Source of the DNA: Methylophilus sp. 14
GTDB lineage: Bacteria; Pseudomonadota; Gammaproteobacteria; Burkholderiales; Methylophilaceae
NCBI RefSeq assembly: GCF_015354345.1
Contig: NZ_JADKYS010000006.1
Coordinates: 62,001-126,000 of the forward strand
Reading direction: 5' to 3'
DNA length: 64,000 bases
Part shown: piece after piece, positions 1-8,278 of the stretch
Position numbering within the stretch: the stretch's first letter is position 1
Layout of the letters: each line of letters starts with the position of its first letter
The notes under the pieces: model-generated
Told to the model about the DNA's origin: nothing
Database searches by the model: none
What the model saw: only the letters and a program-made list of their open reading frames with translations
Made by a program: the position numbers and the translations under genes

Positions 1-5
1 CGCTA

Positions 6-965
6 ATGAAAAGCGATGGTAGCTTGAATACTGATCAGAGGACGCGGATTAAAAATCTGTTGCCGGTGGAGCATCATGCGCAAAGAACATTCAGTGATGT
101 GGCCAAGCAGGTGGGTAAAGTGAAAACGGGCAAGAGTCTGGGCCAATTATTTAAGCGTAAACAATTTAATTTCTACTATCTCAGTCAGACGCCTGCCAGC
201 AACAAAATGTATCCAGACTTTATCTTGCATTTGCGTCCCGATCTTGCCAAGCAGTTACAGTCAGAGCAGAGCCCGGTCGCGTTGCCCGCAGGCAGACTAT
301 CGACCAAGTTTAAAACCGGCCTCAGCACGCAACCGCTCAAAGGCGGGGCCAGCAAAGCATCACAGACGGTCGGGCGTGAGGTGACCGAGATTTCGCAAGC
401 CGCGCCGGTACTCAATGAGGTGTTGCGCCAACAGCGCGCGTTGACCTTGAAGGTGCGTAATCAAGGCCAGGGCGATTATCAGCTGGGTCTTGCCTCAGGC
501 GGTGCAAAACTGATGCTCACCGCCAGCGTGATCCCGAATACCAGTGATGTGGTGAATGTATCGTTGGCTGGGCAGCGTTTGCATTCGGTGGTGTTTGAAG
601 CCGCCGAGCAAGCCCTAAACAAGCAACTGAGTATTTCGCTCACCAGCTTTGACAACCAGCGCCGCTACGAGCTGAGCAATCTGCAGTTGCAAGGCAAACA
701 ACGCCTGCAACTGCAGCATGACAATGCCTGCCGCAGTGTGCGACTGCAAAGTGCTGGTCAGCCGGTGACGTTTGACCTCAAGCTGTTTGTGAAAGGCAAG
801 CCCGCTGCGGTGATGAGCAAGCAGGTTTCGTTTCCGGCTGACATCGCTTTGAACTTGAGCCCGGTGGACTGGGTGGCCTTAGAACAAGGTGCTGGCGAGC
901 CAGCATTAGAGATACAGATCATGAATCCACTAGATGGCAAGGTGATGGAAACCAGACGCATATAG
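6..965 (+). CDS. Hypothetical protein, possibly cut by the window edge
   Basis: The reading frame is open to the left edge, so the ATG at 6 may be internal and the true protein longer. The visible 319 residues have no signal peptide, membrane segment or motif I recognise. The first ~90 residues are basic; a low-complexity linker rich in Ser, Lys and Gly (about 95-125) leads into a C-terminal half of alternating hydrophobic and polar residues that could be one or two beta-sandwich domains. The gene is followed by a strong 14-bp hairpin and then greB on the same strand. No function can be assigned. That it is coding is supported by length and by greB-like codon use. Confidence 0.7.
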   Translation: MKSDGSLNTDQRTRIKNLLPVEHHAQRTFSDVAKQVGKVKTGKSLGQLFKRKQFNFYYLSQTPASNKMYPDFILHLRPDLAKQLQSEQSPVALPAGRLSTKFKTGLSTQPLKGGASKASQTVGREVTEISQAAPVLNEVLRQQRALTLKVRNQGQGDYQLGLASGGAKLMLTASVIPNTSDVVNVSLAGQRLHSVVFEAAEQALNKQLSISLTSFDNQRRYELSNLQLQGKQRLQLQHDNACRSVRLQSAGQPVTFDLKLFVKGKPAAVMSKQVSFPADIALNLSPVDWVALEQGAGEPALEIQIMNPLDGKVMETRRI

Positions 966-995
966 CGAGAACAATAGCGTGTAGCCTTTGCAGGG

Positions 996-1030
996 GCACT
1001 CACCATCCTGTGACGTAGGATGGTGAGTGC
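996..1030. terminator. Perfect 14-bp hairpin downstream of the first gene
   Basis: Arms GCACTCACCATCCT (996-1009) and its exact complement (1017-1030) enclose a 7-nt loop. It lies 31 bases after the stop of the first gene, which fits transcript end formation or 3'-end protection. There is no T-run after it, so it is not a classical intrinsic terminator and could instead be a repeat element. Confidence 0.5.
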
Positions 1031-1132
1031 ATGTTGGCACGCATTTGACCGTAGCAACTTGGATGGCTGTGGCGGCAATCCGTTGTATGATGATGTGATT
1101 GATGACCGCCTACACAAAAGAGTTGGGTTTAG

Positions 1133-1615
1133 ATGGCTGAACAGAAAAATTACATTACGCCGGAAGGCTATGCCGCGCTGGAAAAAGAGTTTCAATACCT
1201 GATTAAGGTTGACCGGCCCGAAGTGGTGCGTGTGGTGAGCTGGGCCGCAGGTAATGGTGACCGCAGCGAAAACGGCGATTATATTTATGGTAAAAAGCGC
1301 TTGCGCCAGATTGATGGGCGTATTCGCTTTTTGACCAAGCGCATGGATGCCGCAGAAATCGTCTACAGCAATACGCAGACTAATACGGAAAAAGTGTATT
1401 TTGGCGCCTGGGTGACGCTGTTTAACCTGGGGGATGATAGCGAAATCACTGTCCGTATTGTTGGTCAGGACGAGCTGGATCCGGCGCAGGGCTATATTTC
1501 ATGGGTGTCGCCCATGGCCAAGGCGCTATTGGCAAAAAACTTGGGCGATACCGTGCGCGTGGTCACGCCTGGGGCAGATATTGAATATGAAATTATCGAT
1601 ATCCGTTATGCATAA
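1133..1615 (+). CDS. greB: Transcription elongation factor GreB
   Basis: GreB enters the secondary channel of backtracked RNA polymerase and stimulates cleavage of the extruded transcript. The 160-residue protein has the Gre layout: an N-terminal antiparallel coiled coil (about 1-78) with the acidic tip in GNGDRSENGDY (about 40-50), then a globular FKBP-like domain (about 85-158). GreB is preferred over GreA because of the IYGKKRLRQIDGRIRFL stretch and the slightly longer, more basic N-terminal domain. It stands alone, with unknown genes on both sides. The start is the ATG giving MAEQKNYITPEG, the usual GreB beginning. Confidence 0.95.
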   Translation: MAEQKNYITPEGYAALEKEFQYLIKVDRPEVVRVVSWAAGNGDRSENGDYIYGKKRLRQIDGRIRFLTKRMDAAEIVYSNTQTNTEKVYFGAWVTLFNLGDDSEITVRIVGQDELDPAQGYISWVSPMAKALLAKNLGDTVRVVTPGADIEYEIIDIRYA

Positions 1616-1673
1616 AAACCAAAAATAAGCGGCGACTTGAACTAATCACCATTTGGCCTTATCTTAGCCGTAT

Positions 1674-2051
1674 ATGCGAAAACGCCTTTGCCTGTTCCTG
1701 ATTTGCTGGTTGCCATGCTTTGTTATGGCCGCCAACGTCATGTCCTTGCAAATGGCCCTGGCAGAGCAGGCATTCAACAGCACTGCCAGGGCGCAGCATG
1801 ATGAGATGCCGTGCCATCATATGGCAGATGAGCATCAAGACATGCATCATTCAGCTGATCATCAAGCAGCGACCTCCAAGCATCACTGCACAGTGTGTGG
1901 CTTTTGCATGGTCACCACTGGCGTCGCCCATTTAGACGCGTTTCCAACCGCTTTCCTCATTGCACAGTCTAGCGCTGCGCCGTTATTTGCGGCTGACCCT
2001 GTGCACTCTCAAACTTATCCCCCAGCGATCAAACCACCCATATTCAGCTAA
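1674..2051 (+). CDS. Secreted Cys/His-rich protein, DUF2946-like
   Basis: The 125-residue protein starts with a hydrophobic signal-like segment (5-20). A central stretch is rich in Met, His and Cys (45-72, e.g. CHHMADEH and DMHHSADH), followed by a C72-x2-C75-x2-C78 cluster. Such proteins are common beside copper-handling genes, and DUF2946 members share a comparable Cys-rich core, but I infer the family only from this pattern. It is the first gene of a same-strand cluster with an unknown secreted protein, an HMA-domain protein and a small membrane protein, so a role in periplasmic metal binding (copper or a similar soft metal) is plausible and unproven. Confidence 0.65.
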   Translation: MRKRLCLFLICWLPCFVMAANVMSLQMALAEQAFNSTARAQHDEMPCHHMADEHQDMHHSADHQAATSKHHCTVCGFCMVTTGVAHLDAFPTAFLIAQSSAAPLFAADPVHSQTYPPAIKPPIFS

Positions 2052-2103
2052 CACTCAGGACAAGTCCGTCCACCCGTTTTGTTAGATTGAATATGGAGGC
2101 TAT

Positions 2104-2760
2104 ATGTTTAAGCAACAGTATGTTGCGCTTGGTGCCTTACTTCTCTCCCAGTTAATGATGCCTGCCCACGCGGCGGCACTCATGGGCTTTGAAGATAGCG
2201 CCATGCTCATGACCGAAATCGGTCGCTACAACCAGGAATGGATGTTGAACTACTCGCCCGCGCTTGGGCATGCCATTGGCGTTGAGCAGATGCGCATGTC
2301 GGGCAAAGGCGAGCAGGCAACCACCATTTCCGGCATCAATTACACTGGCCTAATCAAGCGCTGGAACCTGCCATTGGCGCAAGCCAATGTCTGGTTTAAC
2401 GGCAGCGTGGGCGAAGCCCGAGGTCAATACGACGGCTTTGCCTACACGCCCAGCTTGCAGTTCGATATGGAATCCACGCGGCTATATTTTCTGGCCAAAG
2501 CCCGCATGATCCGTGCGCCCAATATGAACTACGACACTGCCGCAGTGCAGGCCGGATTTTCGTTTTATGAAACCGGCTTTAACCAGACGCAGCCGTGGTT
2601 TGTGATTGAGGCCAAAACCATGCGTCACAACGACCCCGGCCTGCAAATCACGCCAGCGTTGCGCTTGATCAACAAACATTACTTTCTTGAATTTGGTGTC
2701 ACCAACCCGTGGCAGGGCGAGGGCTTTGCGCCGCGCCTGAATGCCATGTTTGTGTTTTAA
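2104..2760 (+). CDS. Secreted/outer-membrane protein of unknown function
   Basis: The gene encodes 218 residues with a clear signal peptide (1-23, ending AHAA). The mature part is made of alternating aromatic/polar strands ending in a phenylalanine (NAMFVF), as in small outer-membrane beta-barrels. The start ATG is preceded by a strong GGAGG at 2094-2098. It lies 52 bases after the Cys/His-rich gene and 26 bases before the HMA-domain gene, so all probably share a transcript. Conserved Met residues early in the mature chain (e.g. QMRMSG) could bind metal, but no known family is recognised. Confidence 0.7.
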   Translation: MFKQQYVALGALLLSQLMMPAHAAALMGFEDSAMLMTEIGRYNQEWMLNYSPALGHAIGVEQMRMSGKGEQATTISGINYTGLIKRWNLPLAQANVWFNGSVGEARGQYDGFAYTPSLQFDMESTRLYFLAKARMIRAPNMNYDTAAVQAGFSFYETGFNQTQPWFVIEAKTMRHNDPGLQITPALRLINKHYFLEFGVTNPWQGEGFAPRLNAMFVF

Positions 2761-2786
2761 CCAATGAACTTTTAAAGGATATTGAA

Positions 2787-3128
2787 ATGAAAAAATTATT
2801 AGTGACTTTGATGTTGTCTGCCATGACTCCTGCGGCCTTTGCTGTGACCACGATTAAGGCCGAAGTGAACGGTATGGTGTGTGCATTTTGTGCTAAAGGT
2901 ATAGAGAAAAAACTCAATGCCTTGCCACAAAAACAGACGGTCTTTGTTGACCTCAAGAGCCGCGTAGTGGCCTTGCAGTTGAAAGACGGTCAGGAGGTGT
3001 CGAATGAGGCATTTAGCAAAGTGATTCAGGATGCCGGTTACTCGGTGGGCAAGCTGGAGCGTGTGAACCAGACCGTAGAGGCGATCCAGGCAGAGGTGGC
3101 CAAGGCCGAGAAGGCAGGCAGCAAGTGA
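2787..3128 (+). CDS. Periplasmic heavy-metal-associated (HMA) domain protein, MerP-like
   Basis: The 113-residue protein has a signal peptide (1-19) and one HMA domain with the metal site GMVCAFCAKG (C32 and C35), the CxxC loop of MerP and copper chaperones. The C-terminal tail (about 93-113) is Lys/Glu/Ala-rich. The start at 2787 is chosen over an upstream in-frame start inside the preceding gene because it has AAAGGA at 2773-2778 and begins the signal peptide. The stop overlaps the ATG of the next gene by one base (TGATG). MerP-like periplasmic capture followed by a membrane importer is inferred; the metal is unknown. Confidence 0.85.
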   Translation: MKKLLVTLMLSAMTPAAFAVTTIKAEVNGMVCAFCAKGIEKKLNALPQKQTVFVDLKSRVVALQLKDGQEVSNEAFSKVIQDAGYSVGKLERVNQTVEAIQAEVAKAEKAGSK

Positions 3129-3517
3129 TGGCGGCGGAAATCAACCATCTGCAAGCCAACCGAAGGCTTAACTTGCTATCGCTATTCACCAGTGGTTCGA
3201 CACTGATTTGTTGTGCGCTACCAGCGACGCTGGTGGCCATCGGTTCAGTGGCGACCTTGACCAGCCTGATCAGTCATTTTCCGCAATTGATCTGGATCAG
3301 CGAGCATAAGCCACTGGTATTTGGCGTAGCCGGGCTTATGCTGTTGCTGGCAGGCATCATGCAATGGCGGGCAAGGTTGCTGCCATGCCCAACCGACCCG
3401 CAGTTAGCGGCGTTATGCACTAAAACGCGCCGCCAAAGTGTGTGGATTTACTGGTTTTCGGTGCTTATTTTTCTGGTAGGTGCTTTTTTTGCCTTTGTGG
3501 CACCGTTGTTTATTTAG
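3128..3517 (+). CDS. Small membrane protein, MerT-like candidate metal transporter
   Basis: This protein of about 129 residues has three to four membrane segments (roughly 15-55, 62-80 and 103-125 in two parts). A Cys pair followed by proline in the first helix (ICCALP) recalls the CCxP of MerT, and two more Cys sit in the loop (LPCP and LAALC). It is translationally coupled to the HMA protein gene, whose TGA overlaps this ATG; a GTG three bases upstream is an alternative start. The pair resembles merP-merT in layout, but sequence identity to MerT cannot be judged by eye, so transport of a soft metal is inference. Confidence 0.7.
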   Translation: MAAEINHLQANRRLNLLSLFTSGSTLICCALPATLVAIGSVATLTSLISHFPQLIWISEHKPLVFGVAGLMLLLAGIMQWRARLLPCPTDPQLAALCTKTRRQSVWIYWFSVLIFLVGAFFAFVAPLFI

Positions 3518-3529
3518 CATTGCGTTATG

Positions 3530-3559
3530 AAAAAAGCCGACTGATTAGTCGGCTTTTTC
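3530..3559. terminator. Bidirectional intrinsic terminator
   Basis: Stem AGCCGAC/GTCGGCT with loop TGATTA, an A-run on the left and a T-run on the right. It serves the convergent MerT-like gene (+) and the OmpA-like lipoprotein gene (-). Confidence 0.9.
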
Positions 3560-3575
3560 TATGATTGCTTAACGC

Positions 3576-4241
3576 TTATTTAGGTGCTGCCTGCGGTTCA
3601 GGCTCAGCAACAAAAATCTCCACGCGGCGGTTTTTGGCACGGTTAGCCTCAGTGTCATTGGCTGCTAACGGTTCATGTGAGCCGCGGCCATCAATGGTGA
3701 TACGGTTAAATGCAATGCCGCGCTCGGTCAGGTAATTACGCGCGCTGGCAGCACGATTCACTGACAATGGGTCATTGACGGCGTCCGAGCCGCTACTGTC
3801 CGTGTGGCCGACGATATTAACGCGTGCCGCTGGGTTGTTTTGTAAGCCAGTGGCAAATTTATCCAGGATAGGGCGCAGGTTAGGTTTGATATTGGCTTTG
3901 CCTTTATCAAACGAAATATCACTCGGGATTTCTAGCTTGAGCTGGTTGTTTTCTGTTTTGGTCACCGCCACGCCCGTGCCTGCTGTTGCCTGCTCCATTT
4001 CCTGTTTTTGGGCTTCCATCTTTTTGGACCAGATATTGCCCGCAATTGCACCGGCACCAGCACCCACGGCCGCACCAATCACTGCACCTTTACCGCCACC
4101 AGCCACTGCGCCAATGACGCCGCCCGCCGCTGCACCAATGCCTGCGCCTTTCGCGGTGCCTTTTTGGGTTTCGCTCATATTTGCGCAGCCGGACAAGCCA
4201 ATCGCTGCCGTTAACACTGAGACTGTGATGATTTTATGCAT
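3576..4241 (-). CDS. OmpA-family lipoprotein with glycine zipper
   Basis: This 221-residue outer-membrane lipoprotein has a lipobox LSGC with the lipidated Cys at 19. A Gly/Ala-rich zipper repeat (about 30-70) of the kind seen in YMGG/glycine-zipper proteins follows. The C-terminal OmpA peptidoglycan-binding domain (about 105-212) contains NIVGHTDSSGSD and the basic ARNYLTERGI/NRRVEIF segments. It is expected to anchor the outer membrane to peptidoglycan, like YiaD. It is monocistronic between a terminator and a divergent gene. The start gives MHKIITVSVL with an AGGGAGAAG Shine-Dalgarno upstream. Confidence 0.9.
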   Translation of the reverse strand: MHKIITVSVLTAAIGLSGCANMSETQKGTAKGAGIGAAAGGVIGAVAGGGKGAVIGAAVGAGAGAIAGNIWSKKMEAQKQEMEQATAGTGVAVTKTENNQLKLEIPSDISFDKGKANIKPNLRPILDKFATGLQNNPAARVNIVGHTDSSGSDAVNDPLSVNRAASARNYLTERGIAFNRITIDGRGSHEPLAANDTEANRAKNRRVEIFVAEPEPQAAPK

Positions 4242-4448
4242 TTCTTCTCCCTAATTTAAGTAAATATGTGTTGTTTTTGTTTGTCCACCAGCGGCGAGGG
4301 AAGTTCAGTCCTCAACATGCTCTAATTGCGTATAATCTCGAAAGTTAATTAAAGCAAATTGTATTGATGCCGTTAAATAGACAAGTAGGCATTCGTCAGA
4401 TTTAGCCACACATCAAGTAAATGATAGAGAGTCCGCAGGTCAGTGTTC

Positions 4449-4952
4449 ATGGTGCCGCCAGTCATAGTAGATATTGAAGCATCCGGTTTCGGCGCAGGCA
4501 GTTACCCGGTCGAGATTGGTTACGTCGATAGCAAGGGGGAAGTGTGGAGTGCGCAGGTGCAGCCGCATAGTGACTGGCTGCATTGGGATAACGAAGCCGA
4601 AAAGCTGCATCAGCAGTCGCGACAGTCGCTTGAGGCGCATGGGCAAACGGCGCAAGAAATTGCCGCGCATCTTAATCGTGTGTTTGCTGGCCAGACGGTC
4701 TATACCGATGGCTGGTACCAGGACTTTGTCTGGTTGCATAGTTTGTATGAAGCGGCTAGTTTGACTCCACGTTTCAAGCTGGAAGATTTAAGTGTGACGT
4801 TAACGCCTGAGCAGCAGGCGCTTTGGCACGAGACCAAGCAAGCAGTACGAGATCGTTTTGCCTTGCAGCAGCATAGAGCCTCTACCGATGCAAAAGTATT
4901 GCAGCTCACCTGGTTAACAACTGCTGAAATGGCAGCTGCGTTGACTGAGTAA
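4449..4952 (+). CDS. DEDD-type 3'-5' exonuclease-like protein
   Basis: The protein of about 167 residues has an RNase H-like exonuclease pattern: DIEASG near the N-terminus (D and E of motif I), YTDGWYQDFVWL in the middle (motif II Asp) and HRASTDA near the C-terminus (motif III, His-x4-Asp, DEDDh type). It resembles small stand-alone DnaQ/RNase T-fold proteins; whether it acts on DNA or RNA cannot be told. An in-frame GTG at 4443 is an alternative start; ATG 4449 is preferred and neither has a strong ribosome site. It is followed by an intrinsic terminator. Confidence 0.75.
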   Translation: MVPPVIVDIEASGFGAGSYPVEIGYVDSKGEVWSAQVQPHSDWLHWDNEAEKLHQQSRQSLEAHGQTAQEIAAHLNRVFAGQTVYTDGWYQDFVWLHSLYEAASLTPRFKLEDLSVTLTPEQQALWHETKQAVRDRFALQQHRASTDAKVLQLTWLTTAEMAAALTE

Positions 4953-4968
4953 TGCTGGCTGTTGGCAT

Positions 4969-4996
4969 AAAAAAGCCCCACTAAGGGGCTTTGTTG
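4969..4996. terminator. Bidirectional intrinsic terminator
   Basis: AAGCCCC/GGGGCTT stem with a short ACTAA loop, an A-run before and a T-rich tract after. It separates the convergent exonuclease-like and YceI genes. Confidence 0.85.
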
Positions 4997-5006
4997 TTTT
5001 CAGCGC

Positions 5007-5630
5007 TTATTTACAGCTCTTTTTGGCATCGACTTCAAACTCAATATCCACATCGGTCCATGTTTTGCCCTGATGGAATGCCTGGGTACAAATGCGGCCG
5101 AACTTCTCAAACGCGCTGCCGCCATTAAAGTCTTTGATAATGTCCAGCGTGCCTTTGGCTTGTAAGTGACCATTCTTCTCAGTGACTTTCATCGGGATGA
5201 CTTTGGTCACGTCGTTCATGGTCACGGCCAACTGTAAGTCATTGCCCTGAATTTTTTCAATTTTGGCGGTGATCTTGCCTGGATTGGCAAAGTTTTTAAA
5301 CAGGCCAGTCACGACATTCATATTACGGATATTGGCCAGGGCAGGGTCCCAGGTGCCGCCTTTACCATTGTTCAAGTCATTTGAGGTGTCCAGCGAGGTG
5401 CTGTCAATATGAATGGTTGCGCCTTCGAGCTTGCCGGTAGCAGAGGCCAGTTGATATTTTTTAAAGGTATTCTTTGTGACGATATAAGATTTGTCTGGCG
5501 CACCAAACGCGGTGAATGAGAACTTAAAGGATTTTTCATCTGGAGTATATGTGCAGCTGCTTGCCCATACTGCGGTACTTAACAAACTACCAATGATGGC
5601 GACCAATGATCGCGCGTGCCACTTATTCAT
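5007..5630 (-). CDS. YceI-family periplasmic lipid-binding-like protein
   Basis: The mature part has the YceI lipocalin-like beta-barrel pattern (FKFSFTAFG..., SLDTSNDLNNG, FEKFGRICTQAF), a family that binds isoprenoids such as polyprenyl chains. The start is placed at 5630 because AGGAAA lies just upstream and it begins the signal peptide (MNKWHARSLVAIIGSLLSTAVWAS, cleaved before SCTYT). An upstream in-frame ATG at 5672 would add 14 hydrophilic residues before the signal. Two cysteines in the mature chain could form a disulfide. Monocistronic. Confidence 0.85.
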   Translation of the reverse strand: MNKWHARSLVAIIGSLLSTAVWASSCTYTPDEKSFKFSFTAFGAPDKSYIVTKNTFKKYQLASATGKLEGATIHIDSTSLDTSNDLNNGKGGTWDPALANIRNMNVVTGLFKNFANPGKITAKIEKIQGNDLQLAVTMNDVTKVIPMKVTEKNGHLQAKGTLDIIKDFNGGSAFEKFGRICTQAFHQGKTWTDVDIEFEVDAKKSCK

Positions 5631-5880
5631 ATCAATTTCCTGTCTTGTTTTTAGTTTGGTTGAAAGAATCATTTAATCATTGCGATAATTCGCCATTTAA
5701 TAGTAATGAGAAGTATTATCAATTGCAACAGGCGTATGACAATTAACGAAGGTATTTGTTTGAGAGCGCTTGTCATCATTGATGATGCTTCGGCAATTGT
5801 CACCCGTGCTACATGGTTATCCACGGCATGAATTAAGATACAATCAATGACTTTTTATCCCGTATCCATGCTTTTGCCAG

Positions 5881-6984
5881 ATGACTGATCCAGCACCTCA
5901 TAAACCTACCTGGGATATTTTCTGCAAGGTCGTTGATAACTTTGGCGATATAGGCGTGTGCTGGCGGCTGGCGCGGCAACTGGCTGATGAATACGAGCTC
6001 AGTATTCGATTGTGGGTCGACGATATCGCTCTGGCGCAGCAGTTTGCCAGGGAAAGGCATGCGCGTATCGGTTTGCAGCATTGGATTGAGACGGCTGATT
6101 TTTCGCAAGCCGCCGATGTGGTGATAGAAACCTTTGGTTGCGGCTTGCCAGAGGTTTACCAGCAACACATGATCAGCCAGCGTTCCATGTGGGTCAACGT
6201 TGATTATTTATCCGCAGAAAGCTGGGTAGACAGTTTTCACGCGCAACCTTCGCCGCAGACGAATGGACTGGTACGCCATTTCTTTTATCCCGGCTTTACA
6301 GCCGCAACAGGCGGGCTTTTACGCGAAGCCAGTTTGCCTGCTTGGCAAGCCAGTGCGTCTTGGCATGCATTAGGCATTGCACCCGCGCCCAATCAACTGA
6401 CATTATCGTTGTTTTGTTATGCGCATGCGCCGTTGGCTGCACTGGTAGAGAGCCTGCAGGCTTCCACTATGCCTGTACGTGTCTTGGTGCCGCAGACGGT
6501 GGCGCCCATGCTGGCCGCGGTGCTTGGCCTAGGCCATTTGCAGGTGGGCGAGTGTATTCAAAGCCAGCAAAGTGAGTTTTTGGTCATTCCGTTTTTATCG
6601 CAAGCCGATTACGACCGTTTGCTGTATTTGTGTGACTTTAATTTTGTGCGCGGTGAAGATAGCTGGATTCGCGCCTTGTGGGCAGGCAAGCCCATGATCT
6701 GGCAACCTTACCAGCAAAGCGAAGACACGCACCTGTTAAAGCTCAATGCATTTATGGCACACTATCTGGCGCAGGCCGATGCATCGCTGGCGAGTGTCAT
6801 TCGGAATGCCATGCTGGCGTGGGCACAAGACGATTGGCAGCCTGCCCATTGGCAGTCTTTGCTAACCGTGTTGCCGCAGTTTGCACAGCACGCCAGTGCC
6901 TTTAAAGTCGCCCAATCTCAAGCAGTTGACCTGGCGACTAACTTGGTGATTTTTATTGAGAAATGTCGTACACATCGGGTATAA
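5881..6984 (+). CDS. earP: EF-P arginine rhamnosyltransferase EarP
   Basis: EarP transfers rhamnose from dTDP-L-rhamnose to Arg32 of elongation factor P, which relieves ribosome stalling at polyprolines. The 367-residue protein opens with the family's hallmark (WDIFCKVVDNFGDIGVCWRLARQL), whose Asp residues are catalytic in characterised EarP. The C-terminal Rossmann half has the nucleotide-sugar-binding NFVRGEDSWIRALWAGKP region. The next gene is efp with an arginine at position 32, the usual partner. An efp promoter lies inside the last codons of earP, so efp can be transcribed separately. Confidence 0.96.
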   Translation: MTDPAPHKPTWDIFCKVVDNFGDIGVCWRLARQLADEYELSIRLWVDDIALAQQFARERHARIGLQHWIETADFSQAADVVIETFGCGLPEVYQQHMISQRSMWVNVDYLSAESWVDSFHAQPSPQTNGLVRHFFYPGFTAATGGLLREASLPAWQASASWHALGIAPAPNQLTLSLFCYAHAPLAALVESLQASTMPVRVLVPQTVAPMLAAVLGLGHLQVGECIQSQQSEFLVIPFLSQADYDRLLYLCDFNFVRGEDSWIRALWAGKPMIWQPYQQSEDTHLLKLNAFMAHYLAQADASLASVIRNAMLAWAQDDWQPAHWQSLLTVLPQFAQHASAFKVAQSQAVDLATNLVIFIEKCRTHRV

Positions 6985-6985
6985 T
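6956..6985 (+). promoter_or_regulatory. Sigma-70 promoter for efp inside the end of earP
   Basis: TTGAGA (6956-6961) and a perfect TATAAT (6980-6985) with 18-bp spacing, 41 bases before the efp start codon. Confidence 0.7.
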
Positions 6986-7026
6986 TCCGCGCTTTCAAAT
7001 CCCGCATACAAATTAAGGCTTAATTT

Positions 7027-7587
7027 ATGAAAATCGCTCAAGACCTCCGCGTTGGCAACGTAGTGATGATTGGCAACGACCCGATGGTAGTTGTAAAAAC
7101 CGAATACAACAAATCCGGCCGTAATGCGGCTGTGGTGAAAATGAAAATGAAAAACTTGTTGACTGAAGCGCCAAGCGAAAACGTTTACAGCGCACAAGAC
7201 AAGTTTGATGTGATCGTATTGGAAAAGAAAGAAGTGACTTACTCCTACTTTGCTGATCCTACCTACGTATTTATGGACGCTGAGTACAACCAGTACGACG
7301 TAGATGCCGAGTTTATGGAAGATGCGCTGCCATACCTGGAAGATGGTATGCCATGTGAAGTGCGTTTCTACGACGGCAAAGCCATTTCTATCGAATTGCC
7401 AACCACTGTTGTACGTGAAATCACTTACACTGAGCCAGCCGTGAAAGGTGATACTTCCGGTAAAGTGATGAAGCCAGCCAAGATTGCCACCGGTTTTGAG
7501 ATTCCAGTGCCACTGTTTGTGAGCCAGGGCGACAAGATCGAGATCGATACACGTACTGGTGAATACCGTAACCGTGTGATGAAATAA
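7027..7587 (+). CDS. efp: Elongation factor P, Arg32 type
   Basis: EF-P binds between the P and E sites and promotes peptide bond formation at consecutive prolines. The 186-residue sequence covers all three beta-barrel domains. The modification loop carries Arg at position 32 (KSGRNAA), which marks the EarP-rhamnosylated branch rather than the Lys34 beta-lysylated branch; this agrees with the upstream earP. It is followed by a strong intrinsic terminator. Confidence 0.98.
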   Translation: MKIAQDLRVGNVVMIGNDPMVVVKTEYNKSGRNAAVVKMKMKNLLTEAPSENVYSAQDKFDVIVLEKKEVTYSYFADPTYVFMDAEYNQYDVDAEFMEDALPYLEDGMPCEVRFYDGKAISIELPTTVVREITYTEPAVKGDTSGKVMKPAKIATGFEIPVPLFVSQGDKIEIDTRTGEYRNRVMK

Positions 7588-7604
7588 TTCATCTTATCCG
7601 TTTG

Positions 7605-7637
7605 TGAAAAACCCCGGACAAGTCCGGGGTTTTTTTA
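7605..7637 (+). terminator. Intrinsic terminator of efp
   Basis: Stem ACCCCGGAC/GTCCGGGGT with a two-base gap, followed by an eight-T run. Confidence 0.95.
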
Positions 7638-7783
7638 TTGCCTGTTGATTGCATCCAAGCGGTTGGCGTTTGGAATATCTGGGAAATAATGATCGCATTG
7701 TCAGGAATTATTCACTATTTGCCGTGAATTTTTTTCCATGACAATCGTTGCAGCTTTACATCATTTCAATATTGGGGGATGCA

Positions 7784-8260
7784 ATGCGTTGCCTGCAAGT
7801 GAATACCAAACATGTCTTATCGTCATTATTGTTGGCTGGAGGAGTACTTTTCACCAGTCTGCCAGCCAGTACCGCGGAAGATCCAAGATCACTCAAGCAT
7901 CCGCTGATAGGCTACTGGGAGTCGCGTGTGCCTGAGAATGGCTGCCTGGAAAGCTATTGGTTCAAAGAGGACGGGAGCGCTGTATTTACCAGTGGCGATG
8001 AGCAGTTGGAAGCGCGCTATGAGGTGTCGCCGCAGCCTGATGCGCATGGTTTTTTTAAATTGAATCACCGTGTGACGCTCAGCAACAAGGCGCTGGACTG
8101 TACTAAACAAAGTTCTGAAATCAATAGTGAGCAAACCAGCTTTCTGTTGTTTAAGCCTGACGGCAGCAGCTTTATCTCCTGTGACAACGATGATCCTTCT
8201 CTTGAAAACTGCTTTGGCCCCATCGAGTTAAAAAATAACGCGAGCAGAAGTTTGCGCTAA
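7784..8260 (+). CDS. Secreted small protein of unknown function
   Basis: The protein of about 158 residues has a signal peptide (about 1-30, ending SLPASTAEDP) and a mature beta-rich domain with four cysteines (NGCLES, LDCTKQ, ISCDND, ENCFGP), likely disulfide-paired in the periplasm. It contains a GYWES...YWFKEDGSAVFTSGDE stretch like lipocalin-type lipid- or ligand-binding proteins, but no family can be named. The start is ATG 7784 because GGGGG precedes it; an upstream TTG at 7748 would extend it. Only 18 bases separate it from the trypsin-like protease gene, so the two are probably co-transcribed. Confidence 0.7.
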   Translation: MRCLQVNTKHVLSSLLLAGGVLFTSLPASTAEDPRSLKHPLIGYWESRVPENGCLESYWFKEDGSAVFTSGDEQLEARYEVSPQPDAHGFFKLNHRVTLSNKALDCTKQSSEINSEQTSFLLFKPDGSSFISCDNDDPSLENCFGPIELKNNASRSLR

Positions 8261-8278
8261 GCCTGATAGGCAAGGTCT

